Below are positions 16,730 to 25,129 of a DNA stretch of 43,858 nucleotides, piece by piece. The stretch is from an uncultured Bacteroidota bacterium (GTDB lineage: Bacteria; Bacteroidota; Bacteroidia; Flavobacteriales; Flavobacteriaceae). The notes beneath the pieces were generated by a model. It worked only from the letters and a program-made list of their open reading frames with translations. It did not search any database and was not told where the DNA came from. A program made the position numbers and the translations under genes. Location of the stretch: positions 1-43,858 of the forward strand of contig CABYPD010000011.1 in the NCBI GenBank assembly GCA_902520835.1. Reading direction: 5' to 3'. Each line of letters starts with the position of its first letter. Positions within the stretch are counted from its first letter, which is position 1.

Positions 16730-17662
16730 TTATTTTCTCCAAGAAAGAAGCCATTCAATATGTTTTGGATTTGAGTAAATTTTGTTCCAACCTGAATGAC
16801 CAAAATTTCCGATATCAAAAACTACATTATCATTAATTTTACTCAACTTGCTAAACATGTCTTCTGCAACTGAAAACTTTGAGGTTTTATCATTTGTACT
16901 ATGATGAAGAAAAGTTGGTAAATGTGATACTTTTTCTGCAAGAGATATATAGGAATAAGGTGTATGATGAGGGCTAAGAGGCATAATTGCTGCAAAAGTA
17001 TTTGATAATTCAGAGGCTACTATAAAAGTTCCTCGACCACCCATACTAAGACCAGTTAGATAAACTCTTTTTTTATCAATTTTTAATTGTGAATATATTT
17101 CTGCTATCATATCTTGAATTTTTTTTGCACTCCAATCTATTCCTAATTTAATAGGTGATGCAATTATGTATTGATCATTTTTAGGAATATAAAAACTATT
17201 AACAGTTCGAATTCTTCCATTTAATCGACGAGTATCTGAATTCACTCCTCCATGCAAAAAAATAACTAAAGGATATCTTTTATTCTTTTTAAAATTTTCA
17301 GGAAGTCTTAATACATAAGAATATCCACATTTCCATCTATAATTATCATTTACACATGAATTAAAATTAAGATCAGGTTTTTTATAGCCATCCCCCCACA
17401 CTGGATCTTCAGTCCATGGATCATGACCATCTCTCATCCACCATGATCGCATATTATATCTTTCCCAGTAATCGTCTTGGTCTTGATAAATGATTTTAGT
17501 TAAGGAATTTATTTTAACAATGCTCTTATTTTTGACATCTGGCCATTTAGAATTTACTTTTGTAATTTCCATATTAGGATTGGCAATAATCTCACACGGC
17601 ATACATTCTTGAGAAAAAATTATATAGGGTATAAATAATAATATTGATAATAAATTCTTCAC
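16730..17662 (-). CDS. Secreted alpha/beta-hydrolase (esterase)
   Basis: A 310-residue protein starting with GTG and a signal peptide ending IFSQ (near residue 18). The hydrolase core shows VIFLHGGVNSDTRR, the nucleophile elbow GLSMGG (Ser207), Asp258 (HHSTNDKT) and His289 (NFGHSGW), a full Ser-Asp-His triad. It resembles carboxylesterase/PHB-type enzymes used for glycan deacylation. The N-terminal 100 residues are rich in Trp, Asp and Cys (WWMRDGHDPWTEDPVWGDG) and may be a binding module. It is coded opposite the other esterase (15636-16547), giving two different secreted esterases in 2 kb. Confidence 0.85.
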   Translation of the reverse strand: MKNLLSILLFIPYIIFSQECMPCEIIANPNMEITKVNSKWPDVKNKSIVKINSLTKIIYQDQDDYWERYNMRSWWMRDGHDPWTEDPVWGDGYKKPDLNFNSCVNDNYRWKCGYSYVLRLPENFKKNKRYPLVIFLHGGVNSDTRRLNGRIRTVNSFYIPKNDQYIIASPIKLGIDWSAKKIQDMIAEIYSQLKIDKKRVYLTGLSMGGRGTFIVASELSNTFAAIMPLSPHHTPYSYISLAEKVSHLPTFLHHSTNDKTSKFSVAEDMFSKLSKINDNVVFDIGNFGHSGWNKIYSNPKHIEWLLSWRK

Positions 17663-17696
17663 TATCTAAATATAACTAAAAAGAAAAAAGTGTGAA

Positions 17697-17789
17697 TTAT
17701 TTGCTAATTTCTTTAATGAAGAAATACATTATAATTAAGACTAATATGGATACAAAAAAAGATACAATACCAAAAAATGTAAGATTCAC
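17697..17789 (-). CDS. Possible 30-residue membrane peptide
   Basis: A GTG at 17789-17787 opens a 30-codon frame ending TAA at 17699-17697. The product is one hydrophobic helix followed by a short basic end (FFIKEISK). It lies 38 bases after the stop of the gluconate-dehydrogenase-like subunit gene on the same strand. The start is not ATG and AT-rich DNA easily encodes such strings, so this is a weak call. Confidence 0.28.
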   Translation of the reverse strand: MNLTFFGIVSFFVSILVLIIMYFFIKEISK

Positions 17790-17827
17790 ATTATTTCAGC
17801 TACAACAAATATGCCTAATTAACCATT

Positions 17828-18469
17828 TTATGGTGACCAAGCTCTTCCTCCTGTAGCTTCATCTAAATCCATACAACCAACTTGTCTTCCTGGAATTGGA
17901 TTATAAGCTAAGACATTTTCACCAATTATTTCAGACCACTTAAATGATGTTATAGAAAGTTGTCTAATTGTATTTAGAAATCTATAAGAAAATGCTTCAA
18001 CTGGTCTATTAGATTCATCACCTTTGAATTGTCTATTAAACTTATTGTATTCAGAGTTCCAGACTTTATGTGAATTGATATTATCTTTAAAATAATATTT
18101 TAGTCTTGATTCCAAGTCATCATTACTGATTAGATTTATTTTAGAAATATTAGAAACAGACAAACAATTTTCAACAAAACAATCAAGAGAGATCTTAAAT
18201 AGTTTTTGTTGCTTATCTTCAAACATATTAACAATATATAAATCAATGAACTTTATTAAATTTAATTCTTTAGCACCTGGGACTTTATCATCAGAAGGTA
18301 AAATAAGCTCAGTTAAATTTGTTAATAAGGTAATATGACTCTTACTAAAAAAAACTGGGTTCCAACTTGTTCCATCACTACAACTATGAAGTAAACTTGA
18401 TACAGCTGGAGTAATGGTAATTGCACCAAAACCTAAACCTAAATTTTTTATTAATTGTCTTCTTTTCAT
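17828..18469 (-). CDS. Gluconate 2-dehydrogenase subunit 3 family protein
   Basis: A 213-residue protein with a twin-arginine-like leader (MKRRQLIKNLGLGFGAITI) and a Cys at position 30 in a lipobox-like stretch (SLLHSC). The region HITLLTNLTELILPSDDKVPGAKELNLIKFID matches the gluconate 2-dehydrogenase subunit 3 family. Its partner, the GMC oxidoreductase, ends at the base next to this gene's start, the usual pairing. The small subunit probably carries the folded FAD subunit through the Tat system to the periplasm. A cytochrome subunit is not encoded here. Confidence 0.9.
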   Translation of the reverse strand: MKRRQLIKNLGLGFGAITITPAVSSLLHSCSDGTSWNPVFFSKSHITLLTNLTELILPSDDKVPGAKELNLIKFIDLYIVNMFEDKQQKLFKISLDCFVENCLSVSNISKINLISNDDLESRLKYYFKDNINSHKVWNSEYNKFNRQFKGDESNRPVEAFSYRFLNTIRQLSITSFKWSEIIGENVLAYNPIPGRQVGCMDLDEATGGRAWSP

Positions 18470-20161
18470 TTATAAGTTTCTTTTATTTAACTCTTTAACA
18501 GCATGATCTACAGCTCTTGCAGTAAGCGCCATGTAAGTTAAAGACGGATTAACATTACCAGCTGAAGTCATTGCAGCGCCGTCAGTGACAAAAACATTTT
18601 TAACTGAATGAATTTGATTGAACTTATTTAAAACTGAAGTTTTTGGGTCACGTCCCATTCTCGCAGTGCCCATTTCATGTATACCATTTCCAAAATTATA
18701 TTTTTTACCAGTGCCAACAACGTTTTTAAATCCAGCACTTTCTAGCATTTCAATTGCTTGTTGCTGCATATCTTTTCTCATGTTTAATTCATTTTCCTTT
18801 AAAGATGCGTCAAAGGTAACGGTTGGTAAACCCCATTTATCTTTCTTTTCATAGTTCAAATACATTTTATTATCATGATATGGGAGAATTTCTCCAAATC
18901 CAGTAAGACCCATTCTCCAATTTCCAGGAGATAAAATAGCTTCTTTCAATTCTTTACCGTAAGCTAATTCAGCTACTTGTTTAGTCCAATCTCCTCTGCT
19001 TGCTCCACCTTGATAACCATAGCCTCTCAAGAAATCTTTTCTATTTGTTTTACCTCCGATATTTCTAAATTTTGGAATATATACACCAGTAGGCCTATTG
19101 CCATAATAATATTTGTCTTCAAGTCCTTCAAACTTACCACTTGCTCCAACTTGAAAATGATGATCCATTAAATTATGCCCTAACTCACCAGAATCATTAC
19201 CCATACCATTTGGAAATCTGTTTGATTTTGATTGCATTAAAATTGATGTTGAACCAATAGCAGAAGCACAAACAAAAATAATTTTTGCTTTAAACTCATA
19301 TGTCATCATGGTTTCAGCATCAATAATTTTTACACCAGTTGCTTTCCCCATGTTCTCATCATATGATATCTCATGAACAACCGAGTTTGGTCTTAACGTC
19401 ATATTTCCTGAATCTTCAGCAGCAGGTAGTGTTGATGAATTGCTACTAAAATATGCTCCATAAGGACACCCTCTTCTACAGCGATTTCTATATTGACAAC
19501 TAACTCTTCCTCTTCCTGGTTTTGTTCCTTCAGTTATGTGAGCTACTCTACCTAATGTTAAAACTCTGTCATCATATTTATTAGCAAGTGATTCTTTTAA
19601 AACTTTTTCAACACAGTTCATCTCCATAGGTTTTAAAAGTTTACCACTTGGATATTGAGGAAGTCCTAAATTTTCACCGCTAACTCCAATATAATCTTCA
19701 ACATAATCATACCAAGGAGCTAAATCTTTATATCTTATTGGCCAATCTACTGCAATACCTTCTTTTGCATTTCCTTCAAAATCAAACTTTGTAAGTCGAT
19801 GGCTTTGCCTTCCCCAGGTTAAAGATCTTCCACCAACATGATATCCTCTTATCCAGTTAAATGGCTTATCCTCATTGTACGGGTGATTTAAATCATCAAC
19901 AAACAGATGTTTTGTTGATTCAGTATTAACATATCCAGTTCTACTTTGTTTAGGTTGCTTTTTCTTAATCTCATTTGTAATTCGATCACCAGATGGGAAA
20001 TCCCAATGATCCATGTTAGCAGTAGTATAATCTTGTGGGTGAATTAACATCCTTCCCCTTTCAAGAACAAGAGTTTTTAAACCTTTTTCACATAGTTCTT
20101 TGGCAGCCCAACCTCCACTAACACCTGTACCAATAACTATAGCATCGTATTCTGTTTTCAT
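18470..20161 (-). CDS. GMC family oxidoreductase (sugar/alcohol dehydrogenase large subunit)
   Basis: A 563-residue FAD enzyme. The dinucleotide fold IVIGTGVSGGWAAKELCEKG lies at residues 9-28 and VLERG follows. A middle segment has WGRQSHRL, and residues near 225-245 hold a cysteine cluster (CQYRNRCRRGCPYGAY). The GMC C-terminal part has GIHEMGTARMG with the active-site His and VNPSLTYMALTARAVDHA. It pairs with the subunit-3 gene directly downstream, so the complex probably oxidises a sugar or polyol in the periplasm and passes electrons to a cytochrome encoded elsewhere. No signal peptide of its own. Confidence 0.92.
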   Translation of the reverse strand: MKTEYDAIVIGTGVSGGWAAKELCEKGLKTLVLERGRMLIHPQDYTTANMDHWDFPSGDRITNEIKKKQPKQSRTGYVNTESTKHLFVDDLNHPYNEDKPFNWIRGYHVGGRSLTWGRQSHRLTKFDFEGNAKEGIAVDWPIRYKDLAPWYDYVEDYIGVSGENLGLPQYPSGKLLKPMEMNCVEKVLKESLANKYDDRVLTLGRVAHITEGTKPGRGRVSCQYRNRCRRGCPYGAYFSSNSSTLPAAEDSGNMTLRPNSVVHEISYDENMGKATGVKIIDAETMMTYEFKAKIIFVCASAIGSTSILMQSKSNRFPNGMGNDSGELGHNLMDHHFQVGASGKFEGLEDKYYYGNRPTGVYIPKFRNIGGKTNRKDFLRGYGYQGGASRGDWTKQVAELAYGKELKEAILSPGNWRMGLTGFGEILPYHDNKMYLNYEKKDKWGLPTVTFDASLKENELNMRKDMQQQAIEMLESAGFKNVVGTGKKYNFGNGIHEMGTARMGRDPKTSVLNKFNQIHSVKNVFVTDGAAMTSAGNVNPSLTYMALTARAVDHAVKELNKRNL

Positions 20162-20370
20162 TTTTCCTTAATTCTCTCTAATTTATGAAATATGAATGAT
20201 TTATTAACACATATTTTAACATGTTGTTGCCACTAACACTTAATTTGTAAATTACATGTAATTAATAAAGAATGAGAATTCTCAAAATAATTAGAAATTT
20301 TGAAAAAATAAATAAGGAATACTACAAGTATGCTTTGATTGCGTTAAGTTAATAAATTAAAGAGACAAGA

Positions 20371-20378
20371 TAATTTTG
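20371..20378 (+). promoter_or_regulatory. Candidate -7 box for the GH16/beta-helix unit
   Basis: TAATTTTG matches TAnnTTTG and lies 38 bases before the GH16 start codon. No convincing TTG at the -33 position is visible, so support is partial. The rest of the 255-base gap between 20162 and 20416, which separates divergent genes, shows no other clear feature. Confidence 0.35.
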
Positions 20379-20416
20379 GTATGTATTATAATTATACTCA
20401 TTAATAACTTTATATA

Positions 20417-21331
20417 ATGATTAACAAGTTCGTAAAATCTGTATTAATATTCATTTTTATTTCATGTAGTGGTGGAGAAAGTGAAGAAGAAGTTATATCT
20501 CCTAATGAGCAAAACAATAATTTAAAATCAGAATATATACCATCAGATTATAATTTAATTTCAAGCGATGAGTTCGATAGTTTTGAAAATAACAATTGGT
20601 CTAAAGGACTTACTCACAGTACTAACTCATCAGTTAGAATGATTTGGAATAAAAATACAGGAGGAGAAAATTTACTCAATAATAATTATGATGGATATCT
20701 TTTGGATGACAATGTTTATGTAAATAATGGTTTACTCTATTTAGAAAATAGAAAACAATCAATTAAAGGAACTGACCCTGTAGGCCAATTTAATTATTCA
20801 ACGGGGTGGGTAAACTCGCTACAAAAAATAAATTTTAACGGTACCAATAAAAACATCTATCTTGAAATTAAAGCTAAATTTCCAAAAGGTGACAAAGTAT
20901 GGCCTGCCATATGGCTAATTGATGATTCTGAAAATAGAAAATGGCCACCTGAAATTGATATTTGGGAATATTTTGGAAATTTTTTTAATACTAATAGAAG
21001 TGATGAAATGTATATGCGTTTTATATATGGTTTATGGAACGATAAAAAGGATCATAGTTATGCGCTTAAAAATTTTCAATCGACATACAATTCTTCATCC
21101 AAGTTTCATGTTTTTGGCTTTAATTGGACTGAAAATGTCATGAAATGGTATATTGATGGAGAATTAGTTCATACTAAAAATAAAGGGAGTGATGTACCTA
21201 TCGAAGACTGGCCAAATAAGACAATGTGTATTGTTATGAATAATGGCCTAATGAGGGTTGTTGATGAAGGCAACACTATTTTCCCTAATTCACTAGTTAT
21301 TGACTATTTGAGAGTTTATGAAAGAAATTAA
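20417..21331 (+). CDS. Glycoside hydrolase family 16 lipoprotein
   Basis: A 304-residue lipoprotein with signal MINKFVKSVLIFIFISC (Cys17) and an acidic linker rich in Glu and Asn. The catalytic domain carries the GH16 signature PPEIDIWEYFG: nucleophile Glu179, Asp181 and acid/base Glu184, with the spacing of the beta-bulge (laminarinase/carrageenase) clan. WPAIWLIDD lies just before, as in other GH16 enzymes, and IDYLRVYER closes the jelly roll. It cuts beta-linked marine polysaccharides such as laminarin, agar or porphyran; the exact substrate cannot be read. A beta-helix lipoprotein gene follows after 22 bases. Confidence 0.93.
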   Translation: MINKFVKSVLIFIFISCSGGESEEEVISPNEQNNNLKSEYIPSDYNLISSDEFDSFENNNWSKGLTHSTNSSVRMIWNKNTGGENLLNNNYDGYLLDDNVYVNNGLLYLENRKQSIKGTDPVGQFNYSTGWVNSLQKINFNGTNKNIYLEIKAKFPKGDKVWPAIWLIDDSENRKWPPEIDIWEYFGNFFNTNRSDEMYMRFIYGLWNDKKDHSYALKNFQSTYNSSSKFHVFGFNWTENVMKWYIDGELVHTKNKGSDVPIEDWPNKTMCIVMNNGLMRVVDEGNTIFPNSLVIDYLRVYERN

Positions 21332-21353
21332 ATTGTCTTAAAATAAAAGATTT

Positions 21354-23081
21354 ATGAGATCAATATTAATAATTTTAGTTTTTTTAACAGTTAGTTTTAG
21401 TTGTAGTAAATCAGATTCAATTGATAATTCAAATGATAATTCAAATGATAATTCAAACAATGATAACAACAGTGATGAAGAAAGAACAACATTTTATTTG
21501 AGTAGTTCCTCAGGAAATGATAATTCAAATGGAAGTCAAAGTAAACCCTGGAAATCTTTATCAAAAATTTCAAATATTGAATTTTCTGAAGGTGACAGCA
21601 TCTTTTTTAAAAAAGGTGATACATTCACTGGCCATTTTAAAATCAATGGTTCAGGGTCACAAGATAAACCGATTGTTATAACATCATTTGGTTCATCTAA
21701 TAATAAACCTATTATAACGGGGAGTGGCAGCAACATAAGTGGTGGTGATTTTCAAGAAGCAATATATGTTAATAATAGTGATAATATAGTATTTGAGGGT
21801 TTAGAGATACAGAACAATAGAACAAATAAGAAAAGTGGGGTTAAAGATTCTGATAGTTTTGGAATTTATATTCACAATTCAAGTGATGACATTATGAATA
21901 ATTTCACTTTTAGAAATATGACTTTTAAAAATATTTATGCTATTACTCAGGTTGATCCATCAAATCAAGAAGCATTCAATCAATTTGAAGTTGCAGGAGT
22001 TAGATTTTTCACTGACTGGGGAAAGGCACATATTAATAATGTATTATTTGAAAATAATTTCTTTACTGATTTACAAAGATTTGGTGTTCATGTAAAACAC
22101 TCAAATGCAAACAATGGACTTGATAATAGACATACTGACTTTGTTTTTAGGAACAATGAATTTAAAGAAATTGGCGGTACTTGTATTTTACCCTCACGTG
22201 CTAGAAATGTTTTAATTGAAGATAATATTTTTAATAAACCGGGGGCAAAAACTAACTCAAGAATGATTGGGAGAGGAAGTGCAGTTTGGAATTGGAATAG
22301 TGTTAATACAATAATTCAAAGAAATAAAGCTGTAGGGATTAGAGGAATACTTGACTCTCATGGTATTCATGTTGATCATAAAAATATAAATACTTTTATT
22401 CAATACAACTACATGGAAGATTGTGAGGGTGGATTTGTTGAAATTTTAGGTGGAAATGAGACTGCTGTGTATAGATTTAATATAAGTGTTAATGATGGAT
22501 GGAGAGATAATCCTAATTGGCGAAACAGTAATCATACAATTTGGTTAAATGATAAAATTGGAGGGGATGAAGGATATGCTTCAAATAATAGTTATATATA
22601 TAATAATACAATTGTAATAAATAGAACAAACAACCCTTATGCTACCGCAATTGATCTTAAAGCAAATAACACAAGGGTTTTTAATAATATTTTTTACTCT
22701 ATTAATGGATCATCGATTGGTACGAAGCAAGTAAATGTAAGGGATGATAATATATCTATGACAAATAATTTATTTTACGGAAATATTGACAGTAGATTTA
22801 TAAATCTAGATTCTGATTCAATTGATAAAAATCCTCATTTTTATAACGAAGAATTAAATAATGAAAAGGGATATCAACTATTAAAAGAGAGTGGAGCTAT
22901 AAACTCGGGTATCCCGTATTCTGGTAGGTTTTCCCATCCTGCAATACCTACTAGTGAATCTGTCATTTTTTCAAATGTTGAATCAATACCTACTACCGAC
23001 TTCTTTGGTCACAAATTAAATATTAACTCAACGCCTAATATTGGCGCAAGTAATGCTAAAAATGGTGAAATAATAAACTGA
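21354..23081 (+). CDS. Right-handed beta-helix lipoprotein (possible polysaccharide lyase)
   Basis: A 575-residue lipoprotein with signal ending TVSFSC (Cys17) and a low-complexity Asn/Asp/Ser linker (residues about 22-45). The rest has the repeat pattern of pectate-lyase-like parallel beta helices (PbH1), for example NIVFEGLEIQNNR, NFTFRNMTFKNI, VLFENNFF, FVFRNNEF and VLIEDNIFNK. The opening FYLSSSSGNDNSNGSQSKPWKSLSKI is the usual start of secreted Bacteroidetes beta-helix enzymes. PL6 alginate lyases and related hydrolases share this fold. It is cotranscribed with the GH16 gene, which points to joint glycan breakdown at the cell surface. Enzyme class not proven. Confidence 0.82.
   Translation: MRSILIILVFLTVSFSCSKSDSIDNSNDNSNDNSNNDNNSDEERTTFYLSSSSGNDNSNGSQSKPWKSLSKISNIEFSEGDSIFFKKGDTFTGHFKINGSGSQDKPIVITSFGSSNNKPIITGSGSNISGGDFQEAIYVNNSDNIVFEGLEIQNNRTNKKSGVKDSDSFGIYIHNSSDDIMNNFTFRNMTFKNIYAITQVDPSNQEAFNQFEVAGVRFFTDWGKAHINNVLFENNFFTDLQRFGVHVKHSNANNGLDNRHTDFVFRNNEFKEIGGTCILPSRARNVLIEDNIFNKPGAKTNSRMIGRGSAVWNWNSVNTIIQRNKAVGIRGILDSHGIHVDHKNINTFIQYNYMEDCEGGFVEILGGNETAVYRFNISVNDGWRDNPNWRNSNHTIWLNDKIGGDEGYASNNSYIYNNTIVINRTNNPYATAIDLKANNTRVFNNIFYSINGSSIGTKQVNVRDDNISMTNNLFYGNIDSRFINLDSDSIDKNPHFYNEELNNEKGYQLLKESGAINSGIPYSGRFSHPAIPTSESVIFSNVESIPTTDFFGHKLNINSTPNIGASNAKNGEIIN
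21423..21458 (+). repeat. Three tandem 12-bp repeats in the linker of the beta-helix gene
   Basis: The unit GATAATTCAAAT occurs three times head to tail (the last copy ends in C instead of T) and encodes Asp-Asn-Ser-Asn steps. It lies just after the lipobox, where length change would only lengthen the tether. A further copy of the core occurs near 21518. Confidence 0.8.
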
Positions 23082-23714
23082 TTAAGGATTGCTTGACAAA
23101 GAGATATCAAGTGGTTTATCTAAGTTTATTTCTCTATATACTATTTTCCAAGTATCATTGAATTTCATTAATTTAAACACATAATTTATGGGAGTTAAAA
23201 TTTCAGTTCTCTTTTTATTATTTGTGGTTAAAAGAATCATATACTGCCTCATGTGAGCATAATTATTTGTTAACTCAATAAAAAAAGAATTTGCCATAAT
23301 ATGTCTTCTTTGCATTTGATTCTCAATAAAATACTGCATTCTTTTCTTTCCATTATTAACTTGTAAATCTGATTTTATATAGTACTGCTCTACATTGCCA
23401 TTAGCATCTACTGTTACGCCTTTTGCCGAATCTGAAAATAATGACAAATAACCTTCAAGATTATTCGAGTCCCAATAAAAACCATAGGCATCAATTACAT
23501 CTTTTATAGCAATCCTATCAGCAGTATTAAAACTTGTACTACCAATATCGGAAGAAGAAAAAAAGTAATCCTTTGGACTACTTTTTTCTACTCTTAAATC
23601 TTTAGCAAGTTGTTCAGCTTGTTGAATAAATTTTTTTAATCCATTTCTTTTTTTCTCGTCCTGACTAAGTAAAATAATGGGAGAAAAAAGTAAAAATAAA
23701 AGAATATTTTTCAC
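23082..23714 (-). CDS. Secreted SnoaL-like (NTF2-fold) protein
   Basis: A 210-residue protein starting with GTG, with a signal peptide ending LLSQ (near residue 17). A Lys-rich segment follows; then from about residue 68 a SnoaL/NTF2-like domain: RIAIKDVIDAYGFYWDSNNLEGYLSLFSDSAKGVT and a C-terminal VFKLMKFNDTWKIVYREINLD. The fold forms a small cavity that binds or converts hydrophobic small molecules. It ends at the base next to the stop of the convergent beta-helix gene and follows the DUF2911 gene after 12 bases, so the two may share a transcript. Confidence 0.82.
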   Translation of the reverse strand: MKNILLFLLFSPIILLSQDEKKRNGLKKFIQQAEQLAKDLRVEKSSPKDYFFSSSDIGSTSFNTADRIAIKDVIDAYGFYWDSNNLEGYLSLFSDSAKGVTVDANGNVEQYYIKSDLQVNNGKKRMQYFIENQMQRRHIMANSFFIELTNNYAHMRQYMILLTTNNKKRTEILTPINYVFKLMKFNDTWKIVYREINLDKPLDISLSSNP

Positions 23715-23726
23715 TTCTTACTTTAA

Positions 23727-24257
23727 TTATAATACATCAAATGGCAATTCAAATCTCACATATTCCCATCCAAAGTGAATTTTAGGTTGATCATTTTCAT
23801 TCGAAAAAGTAATTGAAAGAGCTTCTAGTGACTCATCACTTTTAACTAATGGTACTTTTACTCTAATTACATCTTTTTCAGACTTATAGCTGTAAGCTCC
23901 CCAAATATTTGTAGCGCTATTAATTATAACTGTAACTTGATTTTCTTCAGGGATAGTAAATAGTGTATAAGTTCCTGCAGAAATATTTCTATCATCAATT
24001 ATGATGTCACTGTATAATCTAATTTCTGTCGCTTCATTGGCCCCTGTTCTCCAAACCTTATTTAATGGAACAATGTCCTCAAATGAGCGATTATTTAATT
24101 GTGGCCTGCTATATGTAATGACAGCAACTTTTTCAGTAACTCTATTACTTAAAGGAAATTTTGCTTGGTCCATTGGGCTCTTATCAAGACCACGAAAATT
24201 TTGAGATTGAAGTAAAAAAGGAACAATTAATAGTATGGTTAAAATATATTTTTTCAT
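23727..24257 (-). CDS. DUF2911 family secreted protein
   Basis: A 176-residue protein with signal peptide ending LLQSQ (near residue 19). It shows the DUF2911 pattern: SPMDQAKFPLSNRVTEKVAVITYSRPQ, then FEDIVPLNKVWRTGANEATEI, then ISAGTYTLFTIPEENQVTVIIN and W-G-A-Y. DUF2911 proteins are abundant secreted proteins of Bacteroidetes with unknown function, often near stress or sugar genes. It heads a two-gene minus-strand unit with the SnoaL-like gene. Confidence 0.9.
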   Translation of the reverse strand: MKKYILTILLIVPFLLQSQNFRGLDKSPMDQAKFPLSNRVTEKVAVITYSRPQLNNRSFEDIVPLNKVWRTGANEATEIRLYSDIIIDDRNISAGTYTLFTIPEENQVTVIINSATNIWGAYSYKSEKDVIRVKVPLVKSDESLEALSITFSNENDQPKIHFGWEYVRFELPFDVL

Positions 24258-24378
24258 TATTGATTATTTTATGTATTCAATATAAAAATTAATAAAAAAT
24301 ATTCATGCTTTCAACTTTTAAAGATTTATTAACAAATATTAAGTATTAAAATTATATTTTAGGTTTAAAATTTATAAA

Positions 24379-25065
24379 ATGAAAAAATATATACTACTAT
24401 TTACAATTTTATTCTCATCTTACTCATTTTCCCAATACTGTGCATTTTTTGATTTTAAAGCTGAAGAACCTGAAATGGTTGTTTCAGCTCTAAAAGGTAT
24501 GATGGAAACTGAGTGGGCAAAGAATATTGAAGGATCAAAGTCTTTATTTGCATATCAATTTAACGGTACTAATCAAGCAACTCATTCTGTTCAATTTTGT
24601 TTTCCAAATGAGGCTGCGTTTGCTAACTTTTCAAACTCTTGGTTTACTTCTTCTGTAGCTCAGGTCTTTGGTGAAAAACTAAACCGTTACATAACACCTG
24701 TAAATACAGCTTTAAACACACCTGTTTGGTACAAAAATGACTGGACTCCAGATCAAGTATTTTTTATCTATGAAATGGAAGTATCTGATCCAGCTACTTA
24801 TGTTAAAGAATTTGCAGATTTTTCTCAAAAATTAGCCACATCTCTTGGTTACGAAAACAACTCATATGGTGTTGGCTATCCTATTAGCGGAAAAAAAGCA
24901 GATTTTTCTCATTTTGTATGGGTTGGAGCTCCTAATCTAGAGACTGCTCTATCAAGAACTAAACAAATGTATTCAACTCCAGAATTTGCTAAATATTCTG
25001 CGAAAGTCAGCGGAATTAGAAAAGTTGTTAATACCTATATGATGGTAAGAATAGCTGATTTTTAA
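24379..25065 (+). CDS. Secreted protein, probable duplicated ABM-like domains, copy D
   Basis: A 228-residue protein with signal peptide ending FSQ (near residue 18). As in copies A-C, the mature chain divides into two halves, each opening with a strand then a helix: YCAFFDFKAEEPEMVVSALKGMM and VFFIYEMEVSDPATYVKEFADFSQKL. A Trp-rich joint (WYKNDWTPDQ) lies between them, like the NWTPTT joint of copy B. It stands alone, with its own terminator at 25084-25113. Function unknown; homology to the 12.2-14.6 kb trio is inferred from layout, not from alignment. Confidence 0.7.
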   Translation: MKKYILLFTILFSSYSFSQYCAFFDFKAEEPEMVVSALKGMMETEWAKNIEGSKSLFAYQFNGTNQATHSVQFCFPNEAAFANFSNSWFTSSVAQVFGEKLNRYITPVNTALNTPVWYKNDWTPDQVFFIYEMEVSDPATYVKEFADFSQKLATSLGYENNSYGVGYPISGKKADFSHFVWVGAPNLETALSRTKQMYSTPEFAKYSAKVSGIRKVVNTYMMVRIADF

Positions 25066-25083
25066 TTATGTACTAAACTAAAT

Positions 25084-25113
25084 AAAAAAGCCCTCAATCA
25101 TGAGGGCTTTTTT
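25084..25113. terminator. Bidirectional terminator between copy D and the SnoaL-like lipoprotein
   Basis: A 13-bp perfect stem (AAAAAAGCCCTCA/TGAGGGCTTTTTT) with an ATCA loop. A and T runs on either side make it work in both directions. It lies 18 bases after the plus-strand stop and 16 bases after the end of the minus-strand gene at 25130. Confidence 0.92.
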
Positions 25114-25129
25114 GTTTAAAACAAGAAAA

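Noticed and set aside
20272-20352. 26-codon ORF before the GH16 gene
   Set aside because: Short, basic, no neighbour coupling and no recognisable motif; too weak to list as a gene.
20919-21143. 74-codon plus-strand ORF within the GH16 gene
   Set aside because: Out-of-frame shadow of the GH16 catalytic region.
21423-21458. CRISPR-like array
   Set aside because: Head-to-tail 12-bp units without spacers, in frame within a lipoprotein gene.
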